From Daldinia sp. FL1419 (taxonomy: Eukaryota; Ascomycota; Sordariomycetes; Xylariales; Hypoxylaceae), in contig MU623490.1 in assembly GCA_025201765.1 (NCBI GenBank), positions 17,800-81,799 of the forward strand: a DNA stretch of 64,000 bases, read 5' to 3'. The notes beneath the pieces were generated by a model. The model ran no database searches. It was not told where the DNA came from and saw nothing but the letters and a program-made list of their open reading frames with translations. How positions within the stretch are numbered: position 1 is the stretch's first letter; every line of letters begins with the position of its first letter. This document shows positions 47,833 to 59,183 of this stretch, one piece after another. Position numbers and translations under genes: made by a program.

Positions 47833-47912
47833 TTGATAAAAAATTAATAATAATTGATAATAATTGATAAGAGTTGATAAGAATTGATAAGGTGGTTGAT
47901 AAGCTGATAAGG
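47833..47912 (+). repeat. Cluster of TTGATAA/GATAAG repeats
   Basis: About eight GATAA cores at roughly 10-base spacing, with variants AATTGATAA, GTTGATAAG and GCTGATAAGG. It directly follows the AGGACGAAGTCTGG segment shared with 36.76 kb. Confidence 0.8.
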
Positions 47913-48054
47913 GGTAAAAAAAACATATTAAAAATTTAAAGTTTAAGAAAACATTTATGATTGGGTATATCTTCTTTATTAGTAAGAATTTAAGCTGATC
48001 AGATAGGAAAATAATTTCTGGAAATTTATTTATATTAAATTTGAACTTTAATAA

Positions 48055-49310
48055 TTTTTGTAAGATATGCCTTAACCTTACACTTTTATTGTACGAAATT
48101 TTATGATTTTAAAAATTAATAATTTTATATTTAAGAATTTGAATTAATTAGATAAGAAAATAATTTCTAAAAAAGTTTAATAATTCCTACAAAATATATC
48201 CTATATTTTATTATATAAATCTTTATAAAAAAATTAATAATTGGAGGTATTTTAATTTAAATTAATTAAATAGGAAAATAATTTTTAAAAGCCTTTAATA
48301 GCTCTTATAAAATATGCCCTAACCCTATACATTTATCATACAAATTTCTATGGAAAAATTAATGATTTTATATTTAAGAATTTAAGTTAATTAAATAGGA
48401 AAATAACTATTGGAAATTTATTTATATTGAATATAAGCTCTAATTAAATAAAAATTCTAATTAAATAAGAATTCTAATAACTTTTATAGGATATGCCCTG
48501 CACTTCATCGTACAAATCTATAAAAAAAACTAATAATCAAATACATCTTAACTTAAATTAATCAGATAGGAAAATAACATCTAAAGGTTTATTTATATTA
48601 AATATAAATTTTAATTGAATAAAAACTCCTGCAGGACATACCCTAACCCTACACTTTTATTATACAAAGCTCTATAAAAAACTAACAATTCTATGGATGA
48701 GAACTTAAACTGATTAAATAAGAAAACAATTTCTGAAGATTTATTTATATTAAATTTAAATTTTAATAATTCTTATAAGATATGCCCTATAGTTTTATCG
48801 TACAAATCTTTATCAAAAACTAATAATTCTATGTTTAAGAGCTTGAACTAATCAAATAAAAAAACAACTTCTAAAGAACTTTAATAACTCCTGCAAGATA
48901 TACCCTGCATTTTTTTGTACAATTCTCAATAAAAAAAACTGATAATTTGATACTTAAGAATTTAAATTAATCAAATAAAAATCAATATTTAAGGATCTAT
49001 ATATTAAATATAAATTTTAATTAAATAAAAATTTTTATAGGATATACCCTAATCTTATACTTTTATCATATAAAATTTTATAATTTTAAAAATTAATAAT
49101 TCTATACTTGAAAACTTAAGTTGATCAAATAAGAAAATAATTCTTGAAGGCTTATTTACGTACCAAAAAGCGTTATATTAGCGGATTTCATCCTGGCCCT
49201 ATCACCTCAACTCATTGTTATAAAAAAAAAATTTTTCTATATTTGAAAACTTAAATTGATTAAATAAGAAAATAATTCCTAAAGGCTTATTTATATTTTA
49301 AAAAGCCTAT
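48055..49310. repeat. Degenerate tandem array, units of about 120-170 bases
   Basis: Blocks of the form ATATGCCCTAACCCTACACTT, TTATCGTACAAATCTTTAT, AAAAACTAATAATTCTAT, then a TTAAATTAATCAAATAGGAAA-type segment recur at about 48065, 48190, 48310, 48485, 48640, 48780, 48897 and 49038. Units differ mostly by C/T and A/G changes and by small gaps. The last units run into the segment shared with island 2 (49286-49360). Confidence 0.75.
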
Positions 49311-49365
49311 AGAAACCTTAGAAGGGTTGGCTCTATGGAGGCTAATAAGGTCTTGCAGCTTCAAT
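49281..49365 (-). repeat. Copy of the repeat family shared with island 2, inverted
   Basis: The reverse complement of this segment (AAGACCTTATTAGCCTCC, AGCCAACCCTTCTAAGG, AGGAATTATTTTCTTATTT) aligns along its length with 62658-62755 and, more loosely, with 60450-60560. Confidence 0.8.
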
Positions 49366-51406
49366 TACGTAATTACATTATAGCCCTTTGTAACCCCCCC
49401 TGCCCCCCCTTTTTTTTAAAAAAAAACAAAAAAACCTTATGCAATTGGGGTGACTCAATTATAAAAATAATTAAAAAAGAAATTTAATTAAAAACATAAG
49501 AATAATTTTAAGAATTATTAAATCCTTTTTTTTTTTTTTAGATCGCCGCAACAATAGCATATGGGAATAATGCGGATCGCCGGGGATAAGGCAGCACATA
49601 TATGCCTCCTTCTAAAAGTTAATTCCTTTATAAATTTTATATTGTAATTAATAAATATTAGCGGAACAGATATAAAATAAGGTTATATTATGGAATAATT
49701 ATAATATTAGTAATATTAAAATAAATAATCTTCTTGAGATTGTTGGAACGTACGAGAGTTGTAGACCTGGTGAATAAGGGATTGAATATAATAAGAATAG
49801 TTGTTAGATATTATTAATAATTTTTTAATAAGTTTCTTAAAGATTTAAAATCTTTAGAAAAATTATAATAAAATTTTAATAATTAATTTTTAGAATTGTG
49901 TTGGAAAGGTATAACTATGTTTTTTATATAGTTTTTTATCTTTGGTAAATAAATTGTTTTTATAATATGTAATTATATTGAGATTATAATTTTAATATAA
50001 TATAATATTAAAATATTATATTAAATTTAAAATATTATAATAATTTTTAATAAAAAGATTAAAATATTTAAGGAAAGTTAATAATAAGATAATATTAGAT
50101 AAATAATAGAATATTAATAAATATATAAGTTTTTTTTTATTTAATATAATATATATATATAAATAAAATGGATTTTTTAAAATAATATTAGATTATAAAT
50201 GTAATAGGTATAATAATATTATATTATAATATTGTAAAATATAAGTAAAATATATAAAAAGGATTAAAATTAATTAAAAAAGGTTATAAATTAATAATAT
50301 TATTTTAAACTATTTTAAAAAATAAATATAATATTGTGGTATTGAAAAAAGATTATAAAAATAAGAATGGATAATAGTTTTTTATAAAGATATAAAATTA
50401 TTTATATATATTTATATTTTGTATAAATTGTATATACCTTAGTTTTTTTCTGGAATAATCTTTTTACAATATAATAATATTTTTATTATTTATAAAAAAA
50501 ATAATAAAATTATTTTAAACTTTATTATTGCCTTATATTTAGGTTGTTACTATATTATTTTACAAAATTTGGACATTATAATATATAAAATATTTTTTTA
50601 TATTAAGGTTTAATCATTTTTATTAAAAGGTAAGTTTTAATAAGAATATAAGGTAAAATTAAAGTTATAATAATGTAGTTTGTTTGGATAGGCAGCGGGT
50701 AGGTTTTCTTTAGAATATGGTTTTTATTTGAAATAAATATCAAAAAATGGATTAGATATTTGTAATATATTTTAGGTAAATTGGGGTAATAATAAATAAA
50801 TAAATAATAAATAAATCCTTTTTATAATTGTAATATATAATTATTAAAATATATATTTTTTATAAAAATATATTTAATAATATATAAATAATACTAATAT
50901 TTAATTCTAATAAATAAATAAATAATTATAATTATAAAAGTGATTTAATAAATAATAATAAATAAATAAATAAATTCCTACCCAAGCTTTTTAATTTCCT
51001 ACTATTACATATGTACCTAACTTAACTAATTAAATTTACTTTAACTACCCTATTATTTCTACCTTCAAGTTTCTTGCCCCTTTTACGCTACTCCAATTCA
51101 TGATTTCTTCAGCGCTGTAATTTCATAATACGTTGATCGTCCTGCCAGCATTCAGGATCAGTTTTATTTCTTATATTCTTTTCTGCACATCTAACTTAAT
51201 TTTAAGGCAGGGGATCGCACCACCGTCTTCTTATCCTTGTCAGCCACGCATTGCGTTGGCTCCGCCGCAGGCATTTGCAAGAAACATTACTGTGTCTATA
51301 GAGCAACAATCACTAGCTGAAAATCTGTTCACATCATATTCTGTCTAAACTATACATATCCTCAGGGAGAACGACAATCTTACCTATTTCATACCCCGTG
51401 CCCATC

Positions 51407-53121
51407 ATGAGACTCCGCCAACGACGAACGCCGCTCATTCTTCTACTCTTACCCTCCTTAACTCTCGTTACATCTGCACTGGATACTAAATCCACCAAAG
51501 ATGTTCCCGCTGTGGGCGCCGGTACCGCATCATCCCAGTCTTTCGATTCGCCCGCCGCCTCTTCAAAGTCAACTAAAGTCGATGTCGGTACCAAAATTGC
51601 ACCGGTAGATGGCAAAGATGGAATGCCGCATGAAGGCCCCTTCGTGACTACGGACAAGGGGCGTAAGAAGGGCGACGCCAGCGATGTTGTAGAAACTAAG
51701 CCCCTCCCTTCCTTGAAAGACCGACCAGTAGATCCTACAGTCATTGATGGGAAGAAGATCCCCGAGAGTAATGATGGTGTCATGGATGATCCTCATCGTC
51801 AACCTCCCAAGCTGGGTACTACCGGTACGGAAGGGGGTGTGAGCGAGAAAGATAAAGCTAAAAAGGCTAAAGAAGGCGTAACTGGGGAGAAAGTTGAAAA
51901 CGTGCCCGAAACACCTAAAGAAAAGCCACCTCTGCCGCATAGTGAACAAGAGAAGATTACGAGCGAAAAGGGGAACAAGAAAGAAAAGGGCAAGGTTGAC
52001 CTGCATCAGACGCCGGAAGATGTTGCCGGACTTGAGGTATGACGAAAGGCCTGCGCGTCCCTTTCTAGATACTAACTTGCTACGCAGAAGCCGTTAGATT
52101 TACCTGGTAAACTGCGCGACGACCCGAACCCCGTCCCTAACTCGGCTAACAAAGACCACCTTGACGTATCGAAACCTACGACATCTACCTCTAAGACTTG
52201 GGAGCAACATGATGAGGGTAACGAAGGCCTCATCCAGCCCTTCCACTCTTTCGTGCTTTCTCTTACTATGATACTCTTTTCCGAAGTGGGCGACAAAACA
52301 TTTCTCATTGCCGCACTTATGGCCATGAAACATGACCGTATGCTCGTGTTTTCAGCTGCTTTTGGCGCCTTGCTAGTAATGACTGTCCTTTCTGCCGTGA
52401 TGGGTCACACAGTTCCTGCCCTGATCCCGAAGAGGGTGACAACTTTCCTGGCCGCAGGACTATTCTTTATTTTTGGTATGAAGTTACTACGTGAGGGTAT
52501 GGCTATGGATCCAAACGAAGGTGTCACAGCAGAGATGCAAGAAGTCGAGATGGAACTGCAGGAGAAGGAGCACTTAGCGCTTAAGCAAGGTAGACGGCGC
52601 TCTTCTTTGTCTCCCTATGCTCTAGAAATAGGACTCAACAGCGACCGGAAGCCGAGGTCTCAGTCCCGTTTCCCGACTCCGCCCCGCAGTCCCTCGACTT
52701 CCCCGGGTAGGAGTCCTTCACCTCGACGTGGTATCTTCAGTGGATTTGGCGTCGGCCTATCAAATCTCTTCTCGCTCCTCCTAAGTCCCGCATGGGTACA
52801 GACTTTTGTCATGACCTTTTTGGGTGAATGGGGAGATCGTAGTCAGATTGCAACGATTGCTATGGCTGCTGGCCAAGATTATTGGTGGGTGACATTGGGC
52901 GCTGTGCTGGGCCATGCTTGTTGTACTGGCGTAGCTGTCCTTGGTGGCAGAGCCATCGCCGGTAAGGTGAGCTTGAAAGTTGGTAAGTTGCAGCAGATGG
53001 CAAGAATCGCTATATTTGACGACGAGTTATTGACACAGGTTCTTTGATAGTGACGGTAGGCGGTGCTATTGCATTTTTGGCATTCGGTCTAATCTACTTC
53101 GTTGAAGCGATCTATGCGTAA
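51407..53121 (+). CDS. GDT1: Gdt1-type Ca2+/Mn2+:H+ antiporter (UPF0016 family)
   Basis: Three exons, 51407-52036, 52088-52982 and 53051-53121, 531 aa. The start MRLRQRRTPLILLLLPSLTLVTSA is a signal peptide or signal anchor. About 230 polar, Lys/Asp-rich residues follow, then two copies of the family membrane domain. The first holds ILFSEVGDKTFLIAALMAM (E276 to T281) and the second holds MTFLGEWGDRSQIATIAMAA (E457 to S462); these ExGD(K/R)(T/S) motifs form the ion path. A Ser/Pro/Arg-rich loop (SRFPTPPRSPSTSPGRSPSPRR) joins them. Yeast Gdt1 brings calcium and manganese into the Golgi for glycosylation. The ATG follows an in-frame GTG three codons earlier. The N-terminal luminal extension is long for the family. 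Confidence 0.93.
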
Positions 53122-53824
53122 CCTCTTTTTCTCGATTATCAGGCGATTCACCTGTTCCTCTTCGAAATTTACTGCGACGCCACTTCAATGATTGCGCATG
53201 GGTTTAATGGGAAGTGGGTTAGGAGTAACTTTTTAATTCGTATCAAGTCTCAGTCTACGAGAGACAGCTAGCATGGGTCAACACAATCCAGGGTAAAAGG
53301 AATCGACTGGCATAGGGCAATTTCAACCCTATAATACTATCACCGGGTCAGGGGAACTAAGCTCGGTATACACAGAGAGCGGGATAGGCTGTTGCATGGG
53401 CATGGAGTTTGGCATATAAAATCAGCAGGCTCGTCTAAAGGGATTGGCCGAAAGTGACCATTAGTCACATATTTGTAGAATTACTAAACAAACTGATAGC
53501 CGGAATACAGACCCCCTAGGGTTCACAGACTCGAGGTGTAAGCTAATAGATATATACGATTTACACACGCTAGTTAAGCTACGAATACATCCTAACCGTT
53601 AGTGGTTCGTATCTAGCCAGTGAATATGGCGACTAGCTCTCGAAAGTCCGTGGATATAATATACCCACCTATGGGAAGACTATATAGACGCAGGCGAGTC
53701 TAGATCGGACAATTCGGTCTACTCGATTTTCCCCGCCCTGAACGCTTCGCGACGAGTTTCCACCGAGCCCCATATCCGGCCAGAAACGTCCCCGCCGACA
53801 GCCCTCCAAACTGGAGATACATAT
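53122..53824. other. GDT1 3' region
   Basis: About 700 bases of ordinary composition with no gene, ending at the inverted-repeat element. Confidence 0.55.
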
Positions 53825-53826
53825 TA

Positions 53827-54462
53827 CAGTGGGGAGACAAAAAAAACGTCCAAAGCTCATTTTTACACCAAAACTTACCAAATTCAAATACCAATAACTT
53901 AATAAATTTATATGGAATAAATTACTTATAATTTTATATTATATTTATAATTGATTAATTAATAAGGTTACCATTTTAGAATATTTTTATAATTTTTCTT
54001 TGTAGAATAAAATGATGCAGAAGTTAATATATTATAAAATTTAATAGATTTTATATGGAAAATGATTATAATTTGGGGTTTTTTGAACATTATTTGCATA
54101 AATTACCCTTTAATCTCTCCGATTTAATTTTTATAATTTTCGAAAAATAAATAATCTAATTCTTATATAAAATCTTACTTAAAAAGGATTTTTTATTAAT
54201 TATTTACATATAAATTTATAAAAATATCGAATTAAGAAAATTGTATATGCAAACAAATACACCTCATTTATATCTTACAATTATAAGCTTAATCTTTAAT
54301 TTAAAATTCCTAAAAAATCCAAATTATATTCTAAAGTGATTTTATTAAGATATAAGCCTTTTTATTCAATTTTATCTTTTAATTTGGTTGTGTTATTTAA
54401 TATCAAAGAGAATGGACTGGAATTAAAAAATATTTTTGGACGTTTTTTTTGTCTCCTCACTG
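53827..54462. mobile_element. Tc1/mariner-type non-autonomous element (MITE-like), 636 bp
   Basis: The left end reads CAGTGGGGAGAC, eight A, CGTCCAAA. The right end is its reverse complement with one difference (CAGTGAGGAGAC), giving terminal inverted repeats of about 28 bases. Both ends are flanked by TA (53825-53826 and 54463-54464), the target duplication of Tc1/mariner elements, and the CAGTG terminus fits that superfamily. The interior is AT-rich with no transposase frame, so it is either a MITE or a RIP-degraded, internally deleted copy. It lies about 160 bases upstream of the mutarotase start. Confidence 0.9.
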
Positions 54463-54624
54463 TATGTGTGGACTAGGCGAATTAGCCAGGTTCGTATGAA
54501 ATCAAAATAAGGTAAATGATATAATACGAAATAGAGAAGCAAAAAGCAAAAAGTAAAAATAAAAAATAAAAAATAAAAAATATCAACCCAGGTATTCATA
54601 TACCAATTACTCCTCGTTGTCTCC

Positions 54625-55256
54625 ATGATGTGGAAACCACACGCTCCGCCGCCTGCTCGAATTATCAAATCACACGATCCAGAATCCAGGACCGCACGTC
54701 GCATCGCGCAGATTATCAAATTAAAACCAGAATTTATAGATAAATACAAGGAAGTTCATGCTGCTGTGGTACGTAGTGTCTATATAAAACAAAGCTTGAA
54801 TATATCTCTTATTCGCTTCCCAAGCAGTACTAATGCTGCCATAGTGGCCTGAGGTTCTACAACAGATAAAGGACTGTAACATTGAAGACTGTGAGATGCA
54901 CATCCCTCATATATAGTTCTTCGCAGTGAATTATCTAATGGCTAAACTCTCAATGGCCGCAGACAGCATATTCCATGACTCGGGCACAGGGATTCTCTTT
55001 GCCAGTTTCAAGTACGTTGGGGATGATTATGCTGGCGATATGGAACGTATGGGGGAAAGTCCAAAAGTAAGAGAGTGGTGGGCTATGACCGATGGCTTCC
55101 AAGAAGTAAGCAGGACGTTATTAGATCCTGACATTATAAAACAACGTCCAAGATGCTAACCAGAGTCTACCATAGAGCTTCGTACCTGGCGCCCACTGCA
55201 GCGAATCTGGCCCGTCCTGGTGGCGGGAAGTTGAAGAGGTGTTTTATTTAAAATAG
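54625..55256 (+). CDS. L-rhamnose mutarotase family protein
   Basis: Four exons, 54625-54768, 54845-54890, 54963-55105 and 55176-55256, 137 aa; a second ATG directly follows the first. The spliced protein reads RIAQIIKLKPEFIDKYKEVHAAVWPEVLQQIKDCNIEDYSIF, then ILFASFKYVGDD, VREWWAMTDGFQESFVPG and EEVFYLK, the RhaM fold throughout. Y41 and H45 correspond to the YxxxH active-site pair and W102-W103 to the paired tryptophans. The enzyme interconverts alpha and beta L-rhamnose. The extra 25 N-terminal residues are unlike bacterial RhaM. No other rhamnose-pathway gene is in the window. Confidence 0.87.
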
Positions 55257-55458
55257 ATGTAATCGCACAAGAATATCTGTCCTGCATAAATTCCCTTTTT
55301 ATAGACTTATACCCACCTGATACGTATCACGATTCAGCCTAAGAGGACATGAATCTCGCTTCAGAGCTCCCTCAGTACGGATGTGTTTAGCACGCAGCGC
55401 ACGTAGACACAAGTTCCATCACAAATTCCATAGTATCGTCCCATAGTATCGTCGCACC

Positions 55459-56053
55459 TCATTTCCACGAGCCAAATAAGCCACCCAAAATTCCCAGACC
55501 GCTACCTCCACCGCGGCCGCCGTGTCTCCTCGCCTCATTTCGGATCCATTCTTCCAAAAAATCCCGATCAGCCAGTTTTCTTCCATCGGTTATCTTAGTG
55601 CGGGTTTGAGCTTCTCCTGCGTCGAAGCTTAACAGCGTAGGCATAGAGGTAACCATATAATCCATACCAAGCGTGCTAGTCATAACGTCGGGAGCATCGT
55701 ATTGGACTTCACAATATCCAACACCGCCCTCAGCCTCCCCTACACCTGATTCGACGACAGACTTGATGAGCGGGGCCACAACATGACATGTGGAACACCA
55801 CGAGGCAGTCCATAAAGTTAGAAGAGGAGTTCTCGAGGAAGAGCATAATAGCTGGTAAGTGTAGAAATCATCAGGTCGGCGAACGCTAATAAGAAGAGTT
55901 AGATATAGCTCAAGAATATTAACATATGAGATAAGTCAATTTTACTTACGGACCATAGATCTGATTGGTGGCATACAGACGGTGGGATAAAGAAAAGGTC
56001 CGCCTCGGGGATCCGAAGATTATCGATGTCGGTAGCCGCATTCTAGCTCTCAT
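55459..56053 (-). CDS. Thioredoxin-like mitochondrial protein
   Basis: Two exons, 56053-55950 and 55885-55459 (GTAAGT to TTATTAG), 176 aa. The N-terminus MRARMRLPTSIIFGSPRRTFSLSHRLYAT is a typical mitochondrial presequence. TPLLTLWTASWCSTCHVVAPLIKSVVES holds the redox motif W-C65-S-T-C68, and SMPTLLSFDAGE supplies the cis-proline loop. The C-terminus is Gly-rich (HGGRGGGSGLGILGGLFG). The CSTC pair differs from the CGPC of classic thioredoxins, so the redox potential or partner probably differs. It is convergent with the rhamnose mutarotase gene across 200 bases. Confidence 0.83.
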
Positions 56054-56352
56054 GACGCCTAATCCGCGTGGTCAATAGGAGGTATAGAGTAAAGTTACGT
56101 CGAATGCCTACCGTAAGTATATAAGGTATATGCTAGACAGGCATAAGACCTGCCGCAGCTAAGTAAACATAAATATCTCTATTTGTATCCCTATTGAGGT
56201 TGAAAACGTAACAGGTAATTAAAATAACTACGTATAATCTATCCTTACGTAATTGTCTAACCTAGCTACAAGCCAGAGGTACCGTAAAACATATGACGTA
56301 GAACATATTGGTCAAGTCCCATATTGATGGCTATTTTTGTCATTTATACATG

Positions 56353-56387
<35 letters not shown>

Positions 56388-56610
56388 GCACGCATATATA
56401 TATATATATATAGGTATTCCATTTAGATCAAAATTGTCACCTTCGTCAAACGCTATAGGTGCTTTATCCGCATAAATGATGTGTGTATATATGAAATTCG
56501 CCGTGATTTATCAAAGAATCTCACACCACAGACCGGGTTGATGTGTGATGGAAACCCAACCTAGCTATCGAGGTGTATATACATACAGCTATTCGACGAT
56601 CGAGAGTCGT
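56054..56610. other. Intergenic with CA/TA microsatellite
   Basis: About 560 bases. A compound repeat of CA, CGCA and TA units lies at 56355-56411. No gene seen. Confidence 0.6.
56355..56411. repeat. Compound (CA)n-(CGCA)n-(TA)n microsatellite
   Basis: About 13 CA units, three CGCA-type units and about nine TA units in succession. Confidence 0.9.
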
Positions 56611-59183
56611 CTAGAATTTTTCCATAAAGTTCTTTCTCACAGTCCACATGCGAGCCCTCTTTCCGTAGATGTACATAGGGATTGTAAATAAGAGCACTAT
56701 GAGCTGGATAACACCGATCCAGATAAACACCGTCTTCGAGCCCTCACTCGTAAGCCATTCCGTGACGAATAGACTAAATACTAGCCCGTGAAATATATTC
56801 TTGGAGAAATTTAACGTGACCAAGGCTTCGCCAGCATCTTTAGGATATGTCAAAGTTAGGTTCAATACACGAAAAGGCCTTATAGGTTTAAGAAATGGGG
56901 TTCTTACATTGTCGGTAGCTATCCACGCAAAATGTGATGGACGTTGTAGAGCCCAGGGAACAGCCAAACGACACCACTCCAAAAAATATAGTTGGAACAA
57001 TCCAAGCATCGTTGTCGTAAGCCGACCATCCGAACCCCATGAGTCCGATGACCGTAGTGACTAAGATCGGCGCAGCCATCACGAGCCGAAACTCGGGTTC
57101 GTAGAGACCACCATTCCTTCGTGCCATCGCTTTAACAATGATATCACTAACCTTACCTGCCACAGCTGTGCCGAGAACACCGCCTACAAAAGGTGATATG
57201 TAGACAAGACCTGTCCCCAGAGCGCTGAATTTATAATTACCTTCCCGGTAGATGACGGCGACCGATTCTGAGATGACAATCAACCAACCGATAGAGCAGG
57301 CGTATACCGCGGCCGACCACAGGATCGAGGGGTACGAAAAGAGGATCAGAGGACGGATAGCCACTCTCCACCACTTATCTTGATTAAGCCGCCCGTGGTG
57401 TATTTTCAGTTGTTGGGCAAATGATTTTGGTGGTGCATTCCGTAAGGCGTGTGTGTAAGCTTGCCCCGTGGTTATCGTTGCCAAGTTTGAAAATGACATC
57501 TTCTCACTCTCCGTATCAGAATGAACTGCTCCTGGAGCCGGATGCATACTTCCTTCTTCTACTCGGAAATAGTCATCAGTATGACGCTGATAGCATGGCG
57601 AGACGATACTGCGAGAACCCGGCGTTGAGGGGCTAAGATTCCCTGGGCTGTCCCGGTTAGCCCGTGACCAGGCGCTACTATTCGATTGTGTTCGACTAAC
57701 AATTGGACGAGAGGCATGTGGGAAGTCGTTAACCGTTGCTTCCTCAGATGCCGTAGGGTCGCCGTTACTCTCAGGCGGTGCTGTGGAAGCATGCGACGCC
57801 CTTGGCACGGCTAGGGTATCACGTTCCGGTTTTAAACCCGCCGCCAGTTCTCCGTCAGGACCGGGCGCAAATCCGACATGGACTTTCTTGTGTCGCGGCT
57901 GTGTATTTTTTGGCGTGTCACCAAGGCCAGCCCCTGTAAACTTCTCTTCCATTACACCTTCCGTCGGCTTGTCATTATTATGAGCAACACTCACGCTTAA
58001 ATGAGACTTCGATATTTGTCGGGCTGAAGATCGCCTACTAAAAATAGTAGGTCGTTTCGGATGTTTACGAGACCTTGGTATGGGTGTCCTGTCCCAGAAA
58101 GTTTCGGGGACGAGGAAAAATAGAAGAATACCACAAAAGCCAACAACTATAGCGAGGATCCTAAGGGGTCATACTGTGTTAGCCGGAGCACGACGTCCGA
58201 TATCATCAACACCGTTGACCCACCAGAATGCCCAGCGCCATTCGAGACGCTCAATAACAGCAGCGCTTACAAGAGGGACTAGGTTCTTCCCGCCGAGTAG
58301 TAAGAGAGTGTACACGCCAATACGATATGCTCTCTCGTGTAAGAAGAAGATCTCTGCTATAGTGGCAGACGGAAGGCATTCGACTGGACTCACAGCGATG
58401 CCTTGGAATATACGAGCTAGTATAAGCGAAGTAAAATTAGGCGACAAAGCGCACCATATCGCCGATATGACGAATAGTATCGCGCTGAAAAGGTAAACTG
58501 GCCGTTTACCATATAGGATAGCAGTAGGCGAGAAGATGACGCAACCAAGTCCCAGGCCCATCATATATAAGCCCGTAGTGAGTGACACGTCGGCGACGTT
58601 AATAGAATAGTCTGCATTTTAAGTCAATAGAATAATGGCATTCGGGATTTTCCTTCACGCACCCTTCGCAACGTCGGTGAAACCCGCCGCAATAATAGGC
58701 GTGGTTCCACCTCCAACCATGCAATAGAGGCCCAAGGAAAGTAAAGCAGAATCCCGGCGCCATGTTGGCCAATTTAGAGGATCGTTGTGCGAATCGTCCG
58801 GCTGTGGGTCTAAGATGATCTGGCCGTCTTTGGTTAATTTTTTATCATCCTGCTCCCTTGGTGCTTGCTTTTGGGGCGTTGGTTGGACGAAACCCGTGGG
58901 AAGGGAAGAATGGGACGTCCTAGCTGGCGCATTTCGAAGCCCAAGCGGCTCATTTCGACCCTGAGCAAGAAGTAAGACGGAACCTTGAGGAACACGTTAG
59001 CCTGGGGTAAGCGAAATCAACTCGTGGCACCTTACCTGGGACCTCTATAGTCTTTTTATCGTTCAACATTCCCATGCTCCATTTGGACTTATCATCCTTC
59101 TGACGTCCCCTGTCAGCATCAGCCCTTCCCCGGAAAAGTGCCTCCCGTGGGTTCTTTGGCACCTCTCTCTCCTCCCCTGCCAT
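56611..59183 (-). CDS. MFS transporter, drug:H+ antiporter type, with large central loop
   Basis: Five exons, 59183-59036, 58983-58663, 58611-58224, 58160-56908 and 56837-56611, 778 aa, all phases closing. The cytoplasmic N-terminus leads to DPLNWPTWRRD, a fungal DHA1 hallmark. Membrane helices then include VSLTTGLYMMGLGLGCVIFSPTAILYGKRPVYL (MFS motif A region), ILARIFQGIAVSPVECLPSATIAEIF and WRWAFWILAIVVGFCGILLFFLVPETFWDR. A loop of about 170 residues, Ser/Pro/Asp-rich, separates the two halves. The second half ends SYRQYAGEALVTLNFSKNIFHG and YGKRARMWTVRKN. The family includes yeast Hol1-like and drug or polyamine exporters; substrate unknown. The donor in exon 3 is GTGGGT, chosen because it restores FWILAIVVG. 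Confidence 0.87.

Larger units (their letters stand above)
46676..51060. repeat. AT island 1, RIP-type relic sequence
   Basis: About 4.4 kb of sequence that is overwhelmingly A and T, with no credible coding frame on either strand. Short G/C-containing stretches remain only where repeat units are recognisable (48060-49380). The sharp edges against normal-composition genes (the Myb gene at left, GDT1 at right) are typical of RIP-degraded transposons in Pezizomycotina. The original elements cannot be named. Confidence 0.85.

Noticed and set aside
48055..49310. Interstitial telomere repeat suggested by CCCTAACCCTA
   Set aside because: The telomere-like core occurs once per 120-170 base unit and is not tandem hexamers, so it is part of a longer repeat.
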